Positions 41,295 to 50,351 of a DNA stretch of 64,000 nucleotides are shown piece by piece. The notes beneath the pieces were generated by a model that saw only the letters and a list, made by a program, of their open reading frames with translations, was not told the origin of the DNA and did not search any database. The DNA lies in NCBI GenBank assembly GCA_025060675.1, contig JANXBI010000018.1, positions 62,001 to 126,000 of the forward strand. The letters are read 5' to 3'. Source of the DNA: Candidatus Caldatribacterium sp. (GTDB taxonomy: Bacteria; Atribacterota; Atribacteria; Atribacterales; Caldatribacteriaceae). The first letter of the stretch is position 1. Every line of letters starts with the position of its first letter. The position numbers were made by a program, and so were the translations under genes.

Positions 41295-42531
41295 GGAGGA
41301 GAAGATCAAGTTGCGGTGCTCGTTCTGCGGCAAGACGCAACAGGAAGTGCGAAAACTCATCGCGGGTCCAGGTGTGTACATTTGCGATGAATGCGTAGAA
41401 CTCTGTAACGAGATTCTCAAAGAAGACGCAAAGAGGGGTCGCAAGGAGTTCGTTCTTGAAGAACTCCCTTCGCCTAAGGAAATTAAGGCTTTTCTCGATC
41501 AATACGTTATAGGTCAAGAACGAGCAAAAATCATTCTTTCTGTTGCGGTATACAACCACTACAAACGTATCATGCAACCTAAGGATTCTCAGGATGTGGA
41601 AATTGAGAAGAGCAACATTCTCCTCCTTGGACCCACAGGGTCCGGGAAAACGCTCCTTGCTAAGACTCTGGCGCGATTTTTGAATGTCCCCTTCGCCATT
41701 GCTGATGCCACAACCCTCACCGAGGCAGGATATGTGGGAGAGGACGTAGAGAACATTCTCCTTCGCCTCCTGCAAAATGCGAATTTCGATGTGAAGAGGG
41801 CTGAGAAGGGCATCGTATACATCGATGAGATAGACAAGATTGCCCGGAAAGGGGAGAATCCCTCTATTACCCGGGACGTCTCTGGAGAGGGTGTCCAGCA
41901 AGCACTTTTGAAAATCCTCGAGGGAACTATTGCTAATGTTCCCCCTCAGGGTGGGCGCAAACACCCCCATCAAGAGTTCATTCAAGTCAATACGGAGAAT
42001 ATTCTCTTCATATGTGGTGGAGCTTTTGTGGGGCTTGAACGTATCATCGAGAACCGCCTAAAGGAGCGGAAAATTGGTTTTGGAGCTCGAGAGAGCCTCT
42101 CAGAAAGGGAACTTTCCCGCAACATCCTCCACGAAGTTCAACCGGAGGACCTTTTGAAGTTCGGAATGATTCCTGAGTTCATTGGAAGGGTTCCGATTGT
42201 CTGCGCCCTCGATCCTCTCACAGAGGACGACCTTGTGCGTATCCTTACCGAGCCCAAAAATAGCCTTGTGCGCCAGTACCAGAAGCTTTTTGAGATGGAA
42301 GGTGTGGAGCTCATCTTTACTGAAGGAGCTCTTCGCCTCATAGCCCGGGAGGCTTTGGCTAAGGGGACTGGAGCCAGAGGACTTCGAGCCATTATGGAGC
42401 GGCTCATGACGGACCTTATGTTTGAAATTCCTTCTCGAAAGGATGTTAAGAAAGTCGTTATTAATGAAGCTTTTATTCGAGGGGAGAAATGTCTCTTCCT
42501 TCGAGAAACTCGTGAGGAGAAGCTTGCGTGA
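41281..42531 (+). CDS. clpX: ATP-dependent Clp protease ATP-binding subunit ClpX
   Basis: 416 residues from ATG 41281 (14-nt overlap with clpP). The N-terminal zinc-binding domain has Cys13, Cys16, Cys35 and Cys38. The AAA+ module shows Walker A GPTGSGKT (117-124), Walker B IVYIDEIDK, and pore and sensor motifs with GAFVGL. ClpX unfolds substrates and feeds ClpP. Confidence 0.97.
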   Translation: MSRFEEEKIKLRCSFCGKTQQEVRKLIAGPGVYICDECVELCNEILKEDAKRGRKEFVLEELPSPKEIKAFLDQYVIGQERAKIILSVAVYNHYKRIMQPKDSQDVEIEKSNILLLGPTGSGKTLLAKTLARFLNVPFAIADATTLTEAGYVGEDVENILLRLLQNANFDVKRAEKGIVYIDEIDKIARKGENPSITRDVSGEGVQQALLKILEGTIANVPPQGGRKHPHQEFIQVNTENILFICGGAFVGLERIIENRLKERKIGFGARESLSERELSRNILHEVQPEDLLKFGMIPEFIGRVPIVCALDPLTEDDLVRILTEPKNSLVRQYQKLFEMEGVELIFTEGALRLIAREALAKGTGARGLRAIMERLMTDLMFEIPSRKDVKKVVINEAFIRGEKCLFLRETREEKLA

Positions 42532-42537
42532 AGAGCT

Positions 42538-45186
42538 ATGGAGAGAAAGGCTTTGCTGTCTTCAGTTTTTGATGCACAGGCGGCTGAAACGAAGTGGTAC
42601 GAGTTCTGGGAACGTAACGGTTACTTCCTTCCTTCTCCTGATTCGAAAAGACCCCCTTTTTCCATCGTCATTCCTCCTCCTAACGTGACGGGGCACCTGC
42701 ATATGGGCCATGCACTCAATCTGACCCTTCAGGATATCGTTATCCGAGCAAAGCGTATGCAGGGGTACGCTGCGCTATGGGTTCCGGGAACGGATCATGC
42801 GGGCATCGCGACACAAAATGTCGTAGAGAGGCAAATTGCGCAAGAAGGTTTGAGTCGTCACGATCTTGGGAGAACGGAATTCCTCAAACGGGTTTGGGAA
42901 TGGAAGGAGAAATACCACCAGCGCATCGTTGAGCAATTGAAACGTCTTGGGGCTTCTTGCGATTGGACTCGAGAGCGGTTTACGATGGATGAAGGTCTTT
43001 CCCGGGCGGTTCGTGAAGTTTTTGTTCGGCTCTTCGAGGAGGGTCTCATTTACCAGGGTGAGTACATCGTCAACTGGTGCCCCCGCTGTGAGACAGCTTT
43101 AGCCGATATCGAGGTGGAGTACAAAGAGGTATCGGGAAAGCTCTATTTTGTCCGTTATCCTTTTGTCGGTGGCGAGGGATTTCTCCTTGTTGCGACTACC
43201 CGTCCGGAGACCATGCTTGGGGATGTGGCCTTGGCGGTCCATCCAGAGGACTCACGATACCAAGAGTTTCTTGGGAGAAGTGTCTGTCTCCCTCTGCTTG
43301 GAAGGGAAATTCCTGTTATTGCTGATGTGTACGTGGACCGAGCATTTGGTACGGGTGTTCTTAAGGTTACCCCAGCCCATGATCCCCACGATTTTGAGAT
43401 TGGCAGGCGACACAATCTTCCAATTGTTCGGGTTATCGATACTCGAGGTTACATGACTGAGGAGGCTGGGCCCTTTGCAGGATTGACCCGCGAAGAGGCG
43501 CGGAGGGCAGTTCTTGAAGCCTTGGAAAGGGAGAGGTTGCTTGAGAAGGTCGAGGACCATGTCCATGCTGTTGGACACTGCTACCGGTGTGGAACGGTGA
43601 TTGAGCCCCTTGTCTCCCGACAGTGGTTTGTTCGCATGAAAGAGCTTGCGCGTCCAGCAATTCAAGCAGTTGCGGAGGGTAGGGTTGTCTTTGTTCCCGA
43701 ACGGTGGACTAAAGTATACTTTGAGTGGATGGAGAACATCAAGGACTGGTGTATCTCCCGGCAGATTTGGTGGGGACATCGGATTCCTGTTTTTTCTTGC
43801 AGAGGTTGCGGATATACTTTTGCTCACCGAGAAGATCCTGCGGCGTGTCCGAAGTGTGGCGGAGAAGTAGTGCAAGATGAAGATGTCCTTGATACTTGGT
43901 TCAGCTCAGCTCTTTGGCCTTTCTCGACCCTGGGCTGGCCTGAGGCGACAGAAGACTTGGCTCGTTTTTATCCCACATCGCTCCTTGTCACTGGCTTTGA
44001 TATTATTTTCTTCTGGGTGGCCCGTATGATCATGATGGGTCTTAAGTTCATGGGGGATGTCCCATTCAAAAAGGTCTATATCACACCCCTTGTGCGGGAC
44101 GCCGAAGGGAGGAAAATGAGCAAGTCTCTGGGGAATGCCATTGATCCTCTTGAGGTTGTAGAGAAGTACGGTAGCGATGCCTTGCGCTTTGCTCTTGCCT
44201 GGCTCACTGTGCAGGGACGAGATATCCACCTTTCTTTGCAACGGATTGAGGCAGCCAGGAGTTTCGTCAACAAGCTCTGGAATGCTTCCCGATTCGTCCT
44301 TATGAACCTCGATGGTTTCTCCTTCCTTCCTCTTGGGGAAGCGGATCTCGACCTCAAGGACCGTTGGATTCTTTCCCGTTTCCAGAAAGTCCTCAAGGAG
44401 TCTACGGAACGTTTGGAAGCTCTGGAGTTCGGGGAATTTGTGCAGCTCCTTTATGACTTTGTCTGGAGTGAGTACTGCGACTGGTACGTGGAATGGAGCA
44501 AGGACGATCTCTATCGGGGGGACGGAAGGGTCCGGAAGAAAACTCAGAATGTTCTCCTTACTGTCTTGAGTGGCCTGCTTCGTCTGTTGCACCCCGTTGT
44601 ACCCTTTATTACTGAGGAAATTTGGCAGCACCTTCCTCTTCCGTACCGGGAGAAGGAGAGCATCATGATTGCTCCCTGGCCGGTTCAGGAAGAACAGTGG
44701 TTTAATGATGATGCAGAAAAGCACATTGCCCTTCTTCAAGAACTCATTCGCGAAATTCGTTACCTTCGAGCAGAGCTCCGGATACCCCCGGCTCTCGAGA
44801 GCGTGGTATGGCTGGGGTGTGAGGATGACGATCTTTGTGCTCTTCTTTCCTCATGCAAGAGGTACATTGAACAACTTGCCAAGTGTTCTGTAGAGAAGAT
44901 CGCCAAGGACCTCTTCCGGCCCAAGCACGTTGCATTGGGAAGGGTACGCGGTGTTGATGTGTGCCTCTTCGTTGAAAGCGTGGTTGATGTTGCCTCAGAG
45001 GTACAGCGTCTTACCAAGAAGCTCTCTGCTCTTAGGCAGGATCTTGAGCGTTTGAAACAGAGGCTTGACAACCCTGATTTTTTGGCTCGAGCCCCAGAAG
45101 AAGTTGTGGAGGAAGAGAAAAGAAGATATCAGGAGACTCTTGCGGAGTTGGGCCGTCTGCAGCGTCTCCTTGAGGGTATTCAATGA
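42538..45186 (+). CDS. valS: Valyl-tRNA synthetase
   Basis: 882 residues, a standard class I enzyme. The HIGH motif is HMGH at 55-58 after PPPNVTG, and KMSKS lies near residue 526. An editing domain with the TTRPETMLGDVA signature lies between, with a zinc-binding pair CRGCGYTF and CPKCGGE. An anticodon domain and a C-terminal coiled-coil arm (about 815-880) follow. It charges tRNA-Val in the cytosol. It overlaps the SPOR gene by 4 bases. Confidence 0.98.
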   Translation: MERKALLSSVFDAQAAETKWYEFWERNGYFLPSPDSKRPPFSIVIPPPNVTGHLHMGHALNLTLQDIVIRAKRMQGYAALWVPGTDHAGIATQNVVERQIAQEGLSRHDLGRTEFLKRVWEWKEKYHQRIVEQLKRLGASCDWTRERFTMDEGLSRAVREVFVRLFEEGLIYQGEYIVNWCPRCETALADIEVEYKEVSGKLYFVRYPFVGGEGFLLVATTRPETMLGDVALAVHPEDSRYQEFLGRSVCLPLLGREIPVIADVYVDRAFGTGVLKVTPAHDPHDFEIGRRHNLPIVRVIDTRGYMTEEAGPFAGLTREEARRAVLEALERERLLEKVEDHVHAVGHCYRCGTVIEPLVSRQWFVRMKELARPAIQAVAEGRVVFVPERWTKVYFEWMENIKDWCISRQIWWGHRIPVFSCRGCGYTFAHREDPAACPKCGGEVVQDEDVLDTWFSSALWPFSTLGWPEATEDLARFYPTSLLVTGFDIIFFWVARMIMMGLKFMGDVPFKKVYITPLVRDAEGRKMSKSLGNAIDPLEVVEKYGSDALRFALAWLTVQGRDIHLSLQRIEAARSFVNKLWNASRFVLMNLDGFSFLPLGEADLDLKDRWILSRFQKVLKESTERLEALEFGEFVQLLYDFVWSEYCDWYVEWSKDDLYRGDGRVRKKTQNVLLTVLSGLLRLLHPVVPFITEEIWQHLPLPYREKESIMIAPWPVQEEQWFNDDAEKHIALLQELIREIRYLRAELRIPPALESVVWLGCEDDDLCALLSSCKRYIEQLAKCSVEKIAKDLFRPKHVALGRVRGVDVCLFVESVVDVASEVQRLTKKLSALRQDLERLKQRLDNPDFLARAPEEVVEEEKRRYQETLAELGRLQRLLEGIQ

Positions 45187-45734
45187 AGTTCTTGAGTTTC
45201 TTGCGCCGGCGGGATCCTGTTGAGATTGTAGTAATTCTCTGTGGAGCTGTTTTGGTTGTGGTCTTTGCTTTCTTCACTGCTCGTGGGGACCTTAATCGGT
45301 ACGTGGAACTCCTTACGACGCGGGAAATTCCGCCTCTTGTGGAGATTGTCGAGAAGGAGGAGATTATTCCTGTGTCGCCCCTCGAGCAGTGGGCCCGGGA
45401 GTTTCCCGAGGTTTCCCCTTTACCCCTTGAGCCATCGCCTTTGCCTCGCGAGGTGGAGGCGGTAAAGGAATCGGCAGCTCCATCTCAAAGCGTGCAACGT
45501 CGACCTTCTCCTTCCCCAATTGGTGGGGTTTTCCTCCAGGCAGGAGCGTTTTCTCAGGAGAAAAACGCTCAGGCCATGGTGGATACACTCCGACGGTTTG
45601 GGTACAATGCGGTCATCGAACGGGCTTCGGGAATGTACCGTGTACGAGTGTATGGTTTTTCCTCTCTTGAAGAGGCTAAGAAGGTGGCGGCAAAACTCCG
45701 CTCTCAGGGCATAGAATGTTTTGCGGGGAAATGA
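45183..45734 (+). CDS. SPOR-domain inner-membrane protein (FtsN-like)
   Basis: 183 residues: short cytosolic tail, one membrane helix (about 15-32), a Pro/Glu-rich periplasmic linker (about 50-112) and a C-terminal SPOR domain (about 113-183; VFLQAGAFSQEKNAQAMVDTLRRFG, YRVRVYGFSS). SPOR domains bind denuded glycan strands at division sites. Topology and size resemble FtsN or DedD. It follows valS with an ATGA overlap rather than lying in the dcw cluster. Confidence 0.87.
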   Translation: MKFLSFLRRRDPVEIVVILCGAVLVVVFAFFTARGDLNRYVELLTTREIPPLVEIVEKEEIIPVSPLEQWAREFPEVSPLPLEPSPLPREVEAVKESAAPSQSVQRRPSPSPIGGVFLQAGAFSQEKNAQAMVDTLRRFGYNAVIERASGMYRVRVYGFSSLEEAKKVAAKLRSQGIECFAGK

Positions 45735-45749
45735 GAGGAGCGACGACGT

Positions 45750-46103
45750 ATGACACTTCGGGAAATTAAGGAGATTCTCGAAGCCGAGGTTCTGGCATGT
45801 GAGGAACTGCTTGATCGGGAGCCGAGATCAGCTTGTGGAAGTGACCTTTTGAGTGATGTCTTGGCTTTTACGAAGGAGAATTCCTTGCTCTTGACCGGTT
45901 TGACTAATCCTCAGGTTATCCGCACCGCGGAGATGAGCGACCTCATTGGTGTCGTTTTTGTCCGTGGCAAACGACCAGAACCTGCAACTGTTGAGTTAGC
46001 CACCATGAAGAAAATTCCCCTCTTGGCGACCCGTCTTCCCATGTATGAGGCATGTGGAAGGCTCTATATGCGGGGGCTTAAGGGTTGCAGCGAAGTGGAA
46101 TGA
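45750..46103 (+). CDS. DRTGG-domain protein (first copy)
   Basis: 117 residues, a stand-alone DRTGG-like domain: LREIKEILEAEVL, then CGSDLLSDVLAF, VIRTAEMSDLIGVVFVRGKRP and KKIPLLATRLPMYEACGRLY. DRTGG domains accompany HPr kinase and CBS proteins and probably bind a small ligand. It opens a five-gene set with an ATPase, a hydrogenase-like protein, a second DRTGG protein and a PHP protein; I recall similar sets beside [FeFe] hydrogenase operons in anaerobes. ATG 45750 follows GAGGAG. Confidence 0.78.
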   Translation: MTLREIKEILEAEVLACEELLDREPRSACGSDLLSDVLAFTKENSLLLTGLTNPQVIRTAEMSDLIGVVFVRGKRPEPATVELATMKKIPLLATRLPMYEACGRLYMRGLKGCSEVE

Positions 46104-46537
46104 CGGACGAAAAGCCCCTTCTTGAGCTCGAGCGGAAAATCAACGGAGGGGATTTTCAGAGCGCTGGAGATGTTTCCAGTGAACTTAAAAGAATCCTGCA
46201 ACAGATAGGTTTCCCTCCCTCTTTTAGCCGCCGGGTGGTCATTGCTGCGTATGAAGCAGAAATGAATGTGGTCATCCACGCTTGGCGAGGGGTGTTCCGA
46301 GCATGGATTTTCCCACGTTCCATTCACATCGAAGTGGATGACGAGGGGCCGGGGATTCCTGACCTTGAGCTTGCCTTCCAAGAAGGATATTCGACGGCGC
46401 CTCCTCATATACGGGAGATGGGTTTCGGGGCCGGGTATGGTCTTTCGAACATGAAGAAATGTTCTGATCGTCTGGAGATTGATACTCGTGTTGGCGAAGG
46501 AACGAAAGTCATTATGGATTTTTTCTTAGAAACGTAA
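46100..46537 (+). CDS. Anti-sigma-factor-like GHKL ATPase (HATPase_c)
   Basis: 145 residues from ATG 46100 (ATGA overlap). It consists of a single GHKL domain: N-box YEAEMNVVIHAW, G1 DDEGPGIPD and G2 GAGYGLSNMKK. Size and layout match RsbW/SpoIIAB anti-sigma factors or serine kinases, without a dimerisation domain. It probably passes the signal of the hydrogenase-like partner to a transcription or anti-anti-sigma factor; the target is not in the window. Confidence 0.83.
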   Translation: MTDEKPLLELERKINGGDFQSAGDVSSELKRILQQIGFPPSFSRRVVIAAYEAEMNVVIHAWRGVFRAWIFPRSIHIEVDDEGPGIPDLELAFQEGYSTAPPHIREMGFGAGYGLSNMKKCSDRLEIDTRVGEGTKVIMDFFLET

Positions 46538-46547
46538 GGTGAACGCG

Positions 46548-47903
46548 GTGGACATTTGCCACTCGGTTTTCCTGGATGAAGAAAAGTGTAAAGGTTGTAC
46601 CCATTGCATCCGACGTTGTCCTACGGAGGCTATCCGGGTCAAGGGAGGGAAAGCACGGATTGATGAAGAACGGTGCACTGACTGTGGGGAATGCATAAGG
46701 ACCTGTCCAAATCACGCAAAGTACGCGCAAACCGACTCTCTTGAGGTTATTCAACGCTTTGCCTATAGGATTGCTCTCCCTGCCCCAGCCTTCTATGCAC
46801 AATTTAAGTTCACCGTCCCCTTGGGAAAAATTCTCAGTGGGCTTTTGCGTCTTGGATTCCATGAGGTATTTGAAGTTGCAAGGGGTGCGGAAATCCTTGC
46901 TGCGGAAATTACCCATTTCTTGGAGCGGAAAGGCCTTACCCTTCCAGTTATTTCCTCCGCCTGTCCTGCGGTGGTGCGACTTGTAGAGGTGAAATTCCCC
47001 TCTCTTCTTGAGAACCTTCTCCCCCTCGATTCACCTCTTGGTGTAGCGGCAAAGATTGCTCGTCTTGGAGCAATCAGAAAAGGGTATCGGCCAGAAGAAG
47101 TGGGTGTGTTTTTTATCACTCCTTGTCCGGCGAAGGTTACCGAAGCCCGTCAGAGTGGTAGGGGATTGGGGCGCATCGATGGAGCAATTTCCATAGCCAG
47201 TGTGTATGCACGGCTTGTCAACGAGCTGCACCTTGTAGAGGATGTTCCAGACCTCCAGCTTGCTGGGTTCAAGGGCATTGGTTGGGCTCGTTCTGGAGGG
47301 GAGCAAGAGTCCTTGGGTGAGGGAGAGTATATGGCTGTTGATGGTATCCATAACGTTATCTCGGTTTTTGAGAAGATCGAGGTGGGAGAGCTCAAGGGTG
47401 TTGTCTACTGCGAGGCCCAGGCTTGTGTGGGGGGGTGCGTTGGAGGGGTACTAGCGGTACAGAATCCCTTTATTGCTAAGGTAAATGTGAATCACCTCAT
47501 GAAAAAATACGGTGTTTTCCGTCCTTGGAGTGCGGAAGAGATGGAGACGTGGCGAAAGGCCCGTGTTTTTGCCCGTGAGAGGGCATATGAGGCGAAAGAA
47601 GTGATGAAGCTCGATCGGGACTTCCAGAAAGCCATGGAGAAGTACCAGCAAATAGAGCTCCTCCTTGAACGCTTACCTGGTCTTGACTGCGGAGCCTGTG
47701 GATCCCCGACTTGTAGAGCTTTGGCTGAGGATGTGGTGCAAGGAAAAGCTGAGGAGGTGGATTGTCCATTCCTCCTTCGGGATAACATGCTTGAACTGGC
47801 CAGAGGTATTTATGCCTTAGCCAGCAGGGTTCCTCAAACGATGTCTCGCAGAGGGAGGGAGGATATTGGCGGTTCGCATTCGGGATCTTGTGCAACCCCT
47901 TGA
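46548..47903 (+). CDS. [FeFe]-hydrogenase-like iron-sulfur protein, putative sensor
   Basis: 451 residues from GTG 46548 (AAGGTGA upstream; GTG 46539 lacks a site). Two [4Fe-4S] motifs use Cys14/17/20/24 and Cys43/46/49/53. The Fe_hyd_lg_C domain keeps the four H-cluster cysteines: Cys139 (SSACPAV), Cys193 (TPCPAK), Cys293 and Cys297 (QACVGGC). The proton-relay Cys, which precedes the first of these in catalytic enzymes, is Ala138, so turnover should be poor. A C-terminal Fe-S domain follows (Cys381, 384, 389, 406). The partners are DRTGG, GHKL ATPase and PHP proteins, suggesting hydrogen or redox sensing. Its end overlaps the next gene by 38 nt. Confidence 0.85.
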   Translation: MDICHSVFLDEEKCKGCTHCIRRCPTEAIRVKGGKARIDEERCTDCGECIRTCPNHAKYAQTDSLEVIQRFAYRIALPAPAFYAQFKFTVPLGKILSGLLRLGFHEVFEVARGAEILAAEITHFLERKGLTLPVISSACPAVVRLVEVKFPSLLENLLPLDSPLGVAAKIARLGAIRKGYRPEEVGVFFITPCPAKVTEARQSGRGLGRIDGAISIASVYARLVNELHLVEDVPDLQLAGFKGIGWARSGGEQESLGEGEYMAVDGIHNVISVFEKIEVGELKGVVYCEAQACVGGCVGGVLAVQNPFIAKVNVNHLMKKYGVFRPWSAEEMETWRKARVFARERAYEAKEVMKLDRDFQKAMEKYQQIELLLERLPGLDCGACGSPTCRALAEDVVQGKAEEVDCPFLLRDNMLELARGIYALASRVPQTMSRRGREDIGGSHSGSCATP

Positions 47904-48225
47904 GGCAGTGGTCCTCGTGCCTGGAGATATGGAGCGGGAAGTACAGGGTGGATATTGTGGGGATCTCCTCAGTGACTGCATGGCAAATGCGGCGGAGGGA
48001 AGCGTTTGGGTGACCGTACAATCTCATCCAAACGTCATCGCTGTGGCTGTTCTTGTAGGCATTCCCTGTGTTGTAGTGGTCAACGACTACGATGTCGATG
48101 AACAAACCCTTGTTCGCGCCCGTAACGAAGGTATAACAGTTCTCCGTACTCCTTTGAGTGCTTTCGAAGCAGTTTCTCGCTTGAGCTCCTTGGGGGTTCC
48201 AGGAAAGAAGAGGCGTGAACGATAG
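47866..48225 (+). CDS. DRTGG-domain protein (second copy)
   Basis: 119 residues of the same type as 45750-46103 but diverged: VRIRDLVQPLEAVVL, YCGDLLSDCMANA, VTVQSHPNVIAVAVL and VVVVNDYDVDEQTL. The DLLSD core is shared by both copies. TTG 47866 follows GGAGGGAGG within the hydrogenase-like gene. The two copies may form a heteromeric ligand sensor. Confidence 0.78.
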   Translation: MAVRIRDLVQPLEAVVLVPGDMEREVQGGYCGDLLSDCMANAAEGSVWVTVQSHPNVIAVAVLVGIPCVVVVNDYDVDEQTLVRARNEGITVLRTPLSAFEAVSRLSSLGVPGKKRRER

Positions 48226-48955
48226 GGAGTTTGTGGCCGATCTCCACATTCACACGGTTCTCTCCCCTTGTGCGCAGCGAGATATGTTCCCACACTGTAT
48301 CGTCCTTGAGGCGCTTGAGAAGGGCATTGACATCATCGCAATTACCGATCACAACGCCTGTGAGAATGTACGGCTTGCGGTGGATTTGGGAGAACGGTTT
48401 GGTCTTTGGGTCGTTCCCGGAATCGAGGTCGAAACGAAAGAGGAAGTTCATCTCCTTGGGTACTTTCCAACTTGTGATCATCTTCTGCGTTTTAACCGCG
48501 TTGTGAGTGCTCATCTTCCTCTTTTACCTCTCAACCGGGCTGTGTGGGGAGAAGAGTGGGTTGTTGATGAGGATGGACATGTTGCTGCTGAAAAAGACAT
48601 TCTCCTTGCCGTTTCTCTTCGTCTTTCTCTTGAGGAGGTGGTTGGAGAGATACAGCGCTTTGAAGGTGTTCCTGTTCTTGCCCATGTTGACAGGAAGGCG
48701 CAAAGTGTCTTTTCCCAACTTGGCTTTATCCCTCCTGGGCTCGCTGTAAAAGTGCTTGAGATTTCCTCTTGGGTTTCTCCAAGAGAAGTGGAAGAGAGGT
48801 TTGCCCTTTCTGGGTACCGCTTTCTTCGTTCTTCTGATGCTCATGCCCTCCCTGAGGTTGGCCGGAAGGTGACCTTCTTTCGGATGGCTACTCGCTCCTG
48901 GGATGAATTCCTTCTTGCCCTCTTTGGTGAAAAAGGGCGAAACATGAGAACGTAA
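48215..48955 (+). CDS. PHP-domain metal-dependent phosphoesterase
   Basis: 246 residues of the PHP family with metal-binding motifs DLHIHTVLSPC near the N-terminus, AITDHNA, IEVETKEEVHLLGYF, LAHVDR and the C-terminal SSDAHAL. Such proteins hydrolyse phosphoesters, often nucleotides. In this operon it might turn over a signal nucleotide bound by the DRTGG proteins, which is inference. GTG 48215 overlaps the previous gene by 11 nt. It ends 80 bp before mraZ. Confidence 0.85.
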   Translation: MNDREFVADLHIHTVLSPCAQRDMFPHCIVLEALEKGIDIIAITDHNACENVRLAVDLGERFGLWVVPGIEVETKEEVHLLGYFPTCDHLLRFNRVVSAHLPLLPLNRAVWGEEWVVDEDGHVAAEKDILLAVSLRLSLEEVVGEIQRFEGVPVLAHVDRKAQSVFSQLGFIPPGLAVKVLEISSWVSPREVEERFALSGYRFLRSSDAHALPEVGRKVTFFRMATRSWDEFLLALFGEKGRNMRT

Positions 48956-48984
48956 AACACCTGTTCAATTTCCCTTCCCTGTGG

Positions 48985-49030
48985 TATATAGTAAAGTGGC
49001 GTTGAGGGGAGCGAAGTGGAGGAAGGGGGA
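48985..49030 (+). promoter_or_regulatory. dcw promoter -10 region and MraZ operator repeats
   Basis: An AT-rich TATATAGT (48985-48992) is the likely -10. Downstream, four pentamers of the form G(T/G)GG(C/A) occur at 48996, 49006, 49016 and 49026, exactly 10 bp apart with 5-bp spacers. E. coli MraZ binds direct repeats TGGGN separated by 5 nt in its own promoter, so these are probably its autoregulatory operator. The last repeat also forms the mraZ ribosome site. Confidence 0.7.
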
Positions 49031-49035
49031 GGGAC

Positions 49036-49467
49036 GTGTTCGTTGGGCAGTACGCCCACAACGTGGATGAGAAGGGTCGTATTATCTTGCCCAGTGCTTT
49101 CCGCGAGGAACTGCAAGGGACCCTCTACCTCTCCCGTGGCATTGAGCGATGCATTTTCCTGTATCCAGAGCATTCCTGGAAGCACCTCTATGAGAAAATT
49201 GTCTCCCTTTCGCTCACCCGGAAAGAAACCCGGGATTTTGCTCGCCTTTTCCTTGCAACCGTTGCTCTCGTTACCCCTGACAGTCAAGGCCGTATTGCCC
49301 TTCCAGGATATCTCAGGGAGTACGCGCGCATTGGAAAGCGTGTTGTTCTCATAGGTGTGGGTACGCGCGTTGAGATCTGGGATGAGGAGCTCTGGAGAGA
49401 GTATGTAGAGGCTGCAGAGGGGCGGTTTTCCGAAATCTGCGAGCACATTGTTGACACAGGGATATGA
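49036..49467 (+). CDS. mraZ: Transcriptional regulator MraZ
   Basis: 143 residues with two SpoVT-AbrB-type swapped-hairpin units, each with the DxxGR motif: VDEKGRIILPSAFRE and PDSQGRIALPGYLRE. MraZ forms rings, binds DNA repeats upstream of its own gene and controls the dcw operon. GTG 49036 follows GGGGGAGGG. It is the first gene of the division and wall cluster. Confidence 0.95.
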   Translation: MFVGQYAHNVDEKGRIILPSAFREELQGTLYLSRGIERCIFLYPEHSWKHLYEKIVSLSLTRKETRDFARLFLATVALVTPDSQGRIALPGYLREYARIGKRVVLIGVGTRVEIWDEELWREYVEAAEGRFSEICEHIVDTGI

Positions 49468-50351
49468 TGCGGTCTTTCCATGAACCAGTTATGGTGGAGG
49501 AGGTTTGCCACTTCCTTCTCTGTGGTGAAGGCGTGTACGTGGATGCAACAGTTGGAGGCGGGGGGCATGCAAAGGCTTTCCTTGAGCGATTGGGGCAGCA
49601 CTCGGTTCTTGTGGGCATCGATCGGGACAAAGAAGCTCTCGAAGCAGCTTGGAAAAACCTTAGCGCCTTTACTCCTCGTGTGCTGCTCGTTCACGGGCGG
49701 TTTTCTGAACTCCAGAGGATTCTCCAATCCCTCAATATTCCGAAGGTACGAGGGGTTTTTTTCGACCTGGGTGTTTCCTCGTGGCAGCTTGACGAGGCTC
49801 GGCGGGGATTCAGTTTCCTGAGAGAAGGACCTCTTGACATGAGGATGGACGCCTCTTGTGGGAGGACAGCTTATGATCTTCTGCACTCCCTCTCTGAGGG
49901 AGAACTTGCGGATCTCTTCTTCCGCTTCGGAGAGGAGCGTTACGCTCGTCGTATCGCTCGGGCTATTGTGGTTTACCGTAAGCAAAAGCCTATTACCACT
50001 ACTGCAGAACTTGCTACCCTTGTTGCCCGTATTGTTCCCCGGAAAAGAATACATCCCGCTACGAGGGTTTTCATGGCTCTTCGAATTGCGGTTAACGAGG
50101 AGCTTGATGAATTAGAAAAGGCGCTTATGCAGCTTCCTGAGGTTTTGGAGGAAAGAGGAAGGGTAGTCGTTTTGAGTTACCACTCTCTTGAGGATCGCCT
50201 TGTGAAGCGGTTTTTCCGTGAATGTCCTGTCTTACGGAATCTTACGAAAAAACCCGTTTTTCCCTCGCAAGAAGAGGTGCTTCAGAATCCTCGGGCTCGA
50301 AGTGTTCGGCTACGTGCCGCGGAAAGGGTTGCCTTGGAGGGGGGAACATGA
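49464..50351 (+). CDS. rsmH: 16S rRNA (cytosine1402-N4)-methyltransferase
   Basis: 295 residues. The SAM-binding site shows YVDATVGGGGHAKAFL and IGIDRDKEAL, and FFDLGVSSWQLDEARRGFSF and SYHSLEDRLVKRFF are RsmH signatures. It methylates C1402 in the ribosomal P site. ATG 49464 overlaps the mraZ stop; a second ATG follows immediately. Confidence 0.96.
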   Translation: MMRSFHEPVMVEEVCHFLLCGEGVYVDATVGGGGHAKAFLERLGQHSVLVGIDRDKEALEAAWKNLSAFTPRVLLVHGRFSELQRILQSLNIPKVRGVFFDLGVSSWQLDEARRGFSFLREGPLDMRMDASCGRTAYDLLHSLSEGELADLFFRFGEERYARRIARAIVVYRKQKPITTTAELATLVARIVPRKRIHPATRVFMALRIAVNEELDELEKALMQLPEVLEERGRVVVLSYHSLEDRLVKRFFRECPVLRNLTKKPVFPSQEEVLQNPRARSVRLRAAERVALEGGT

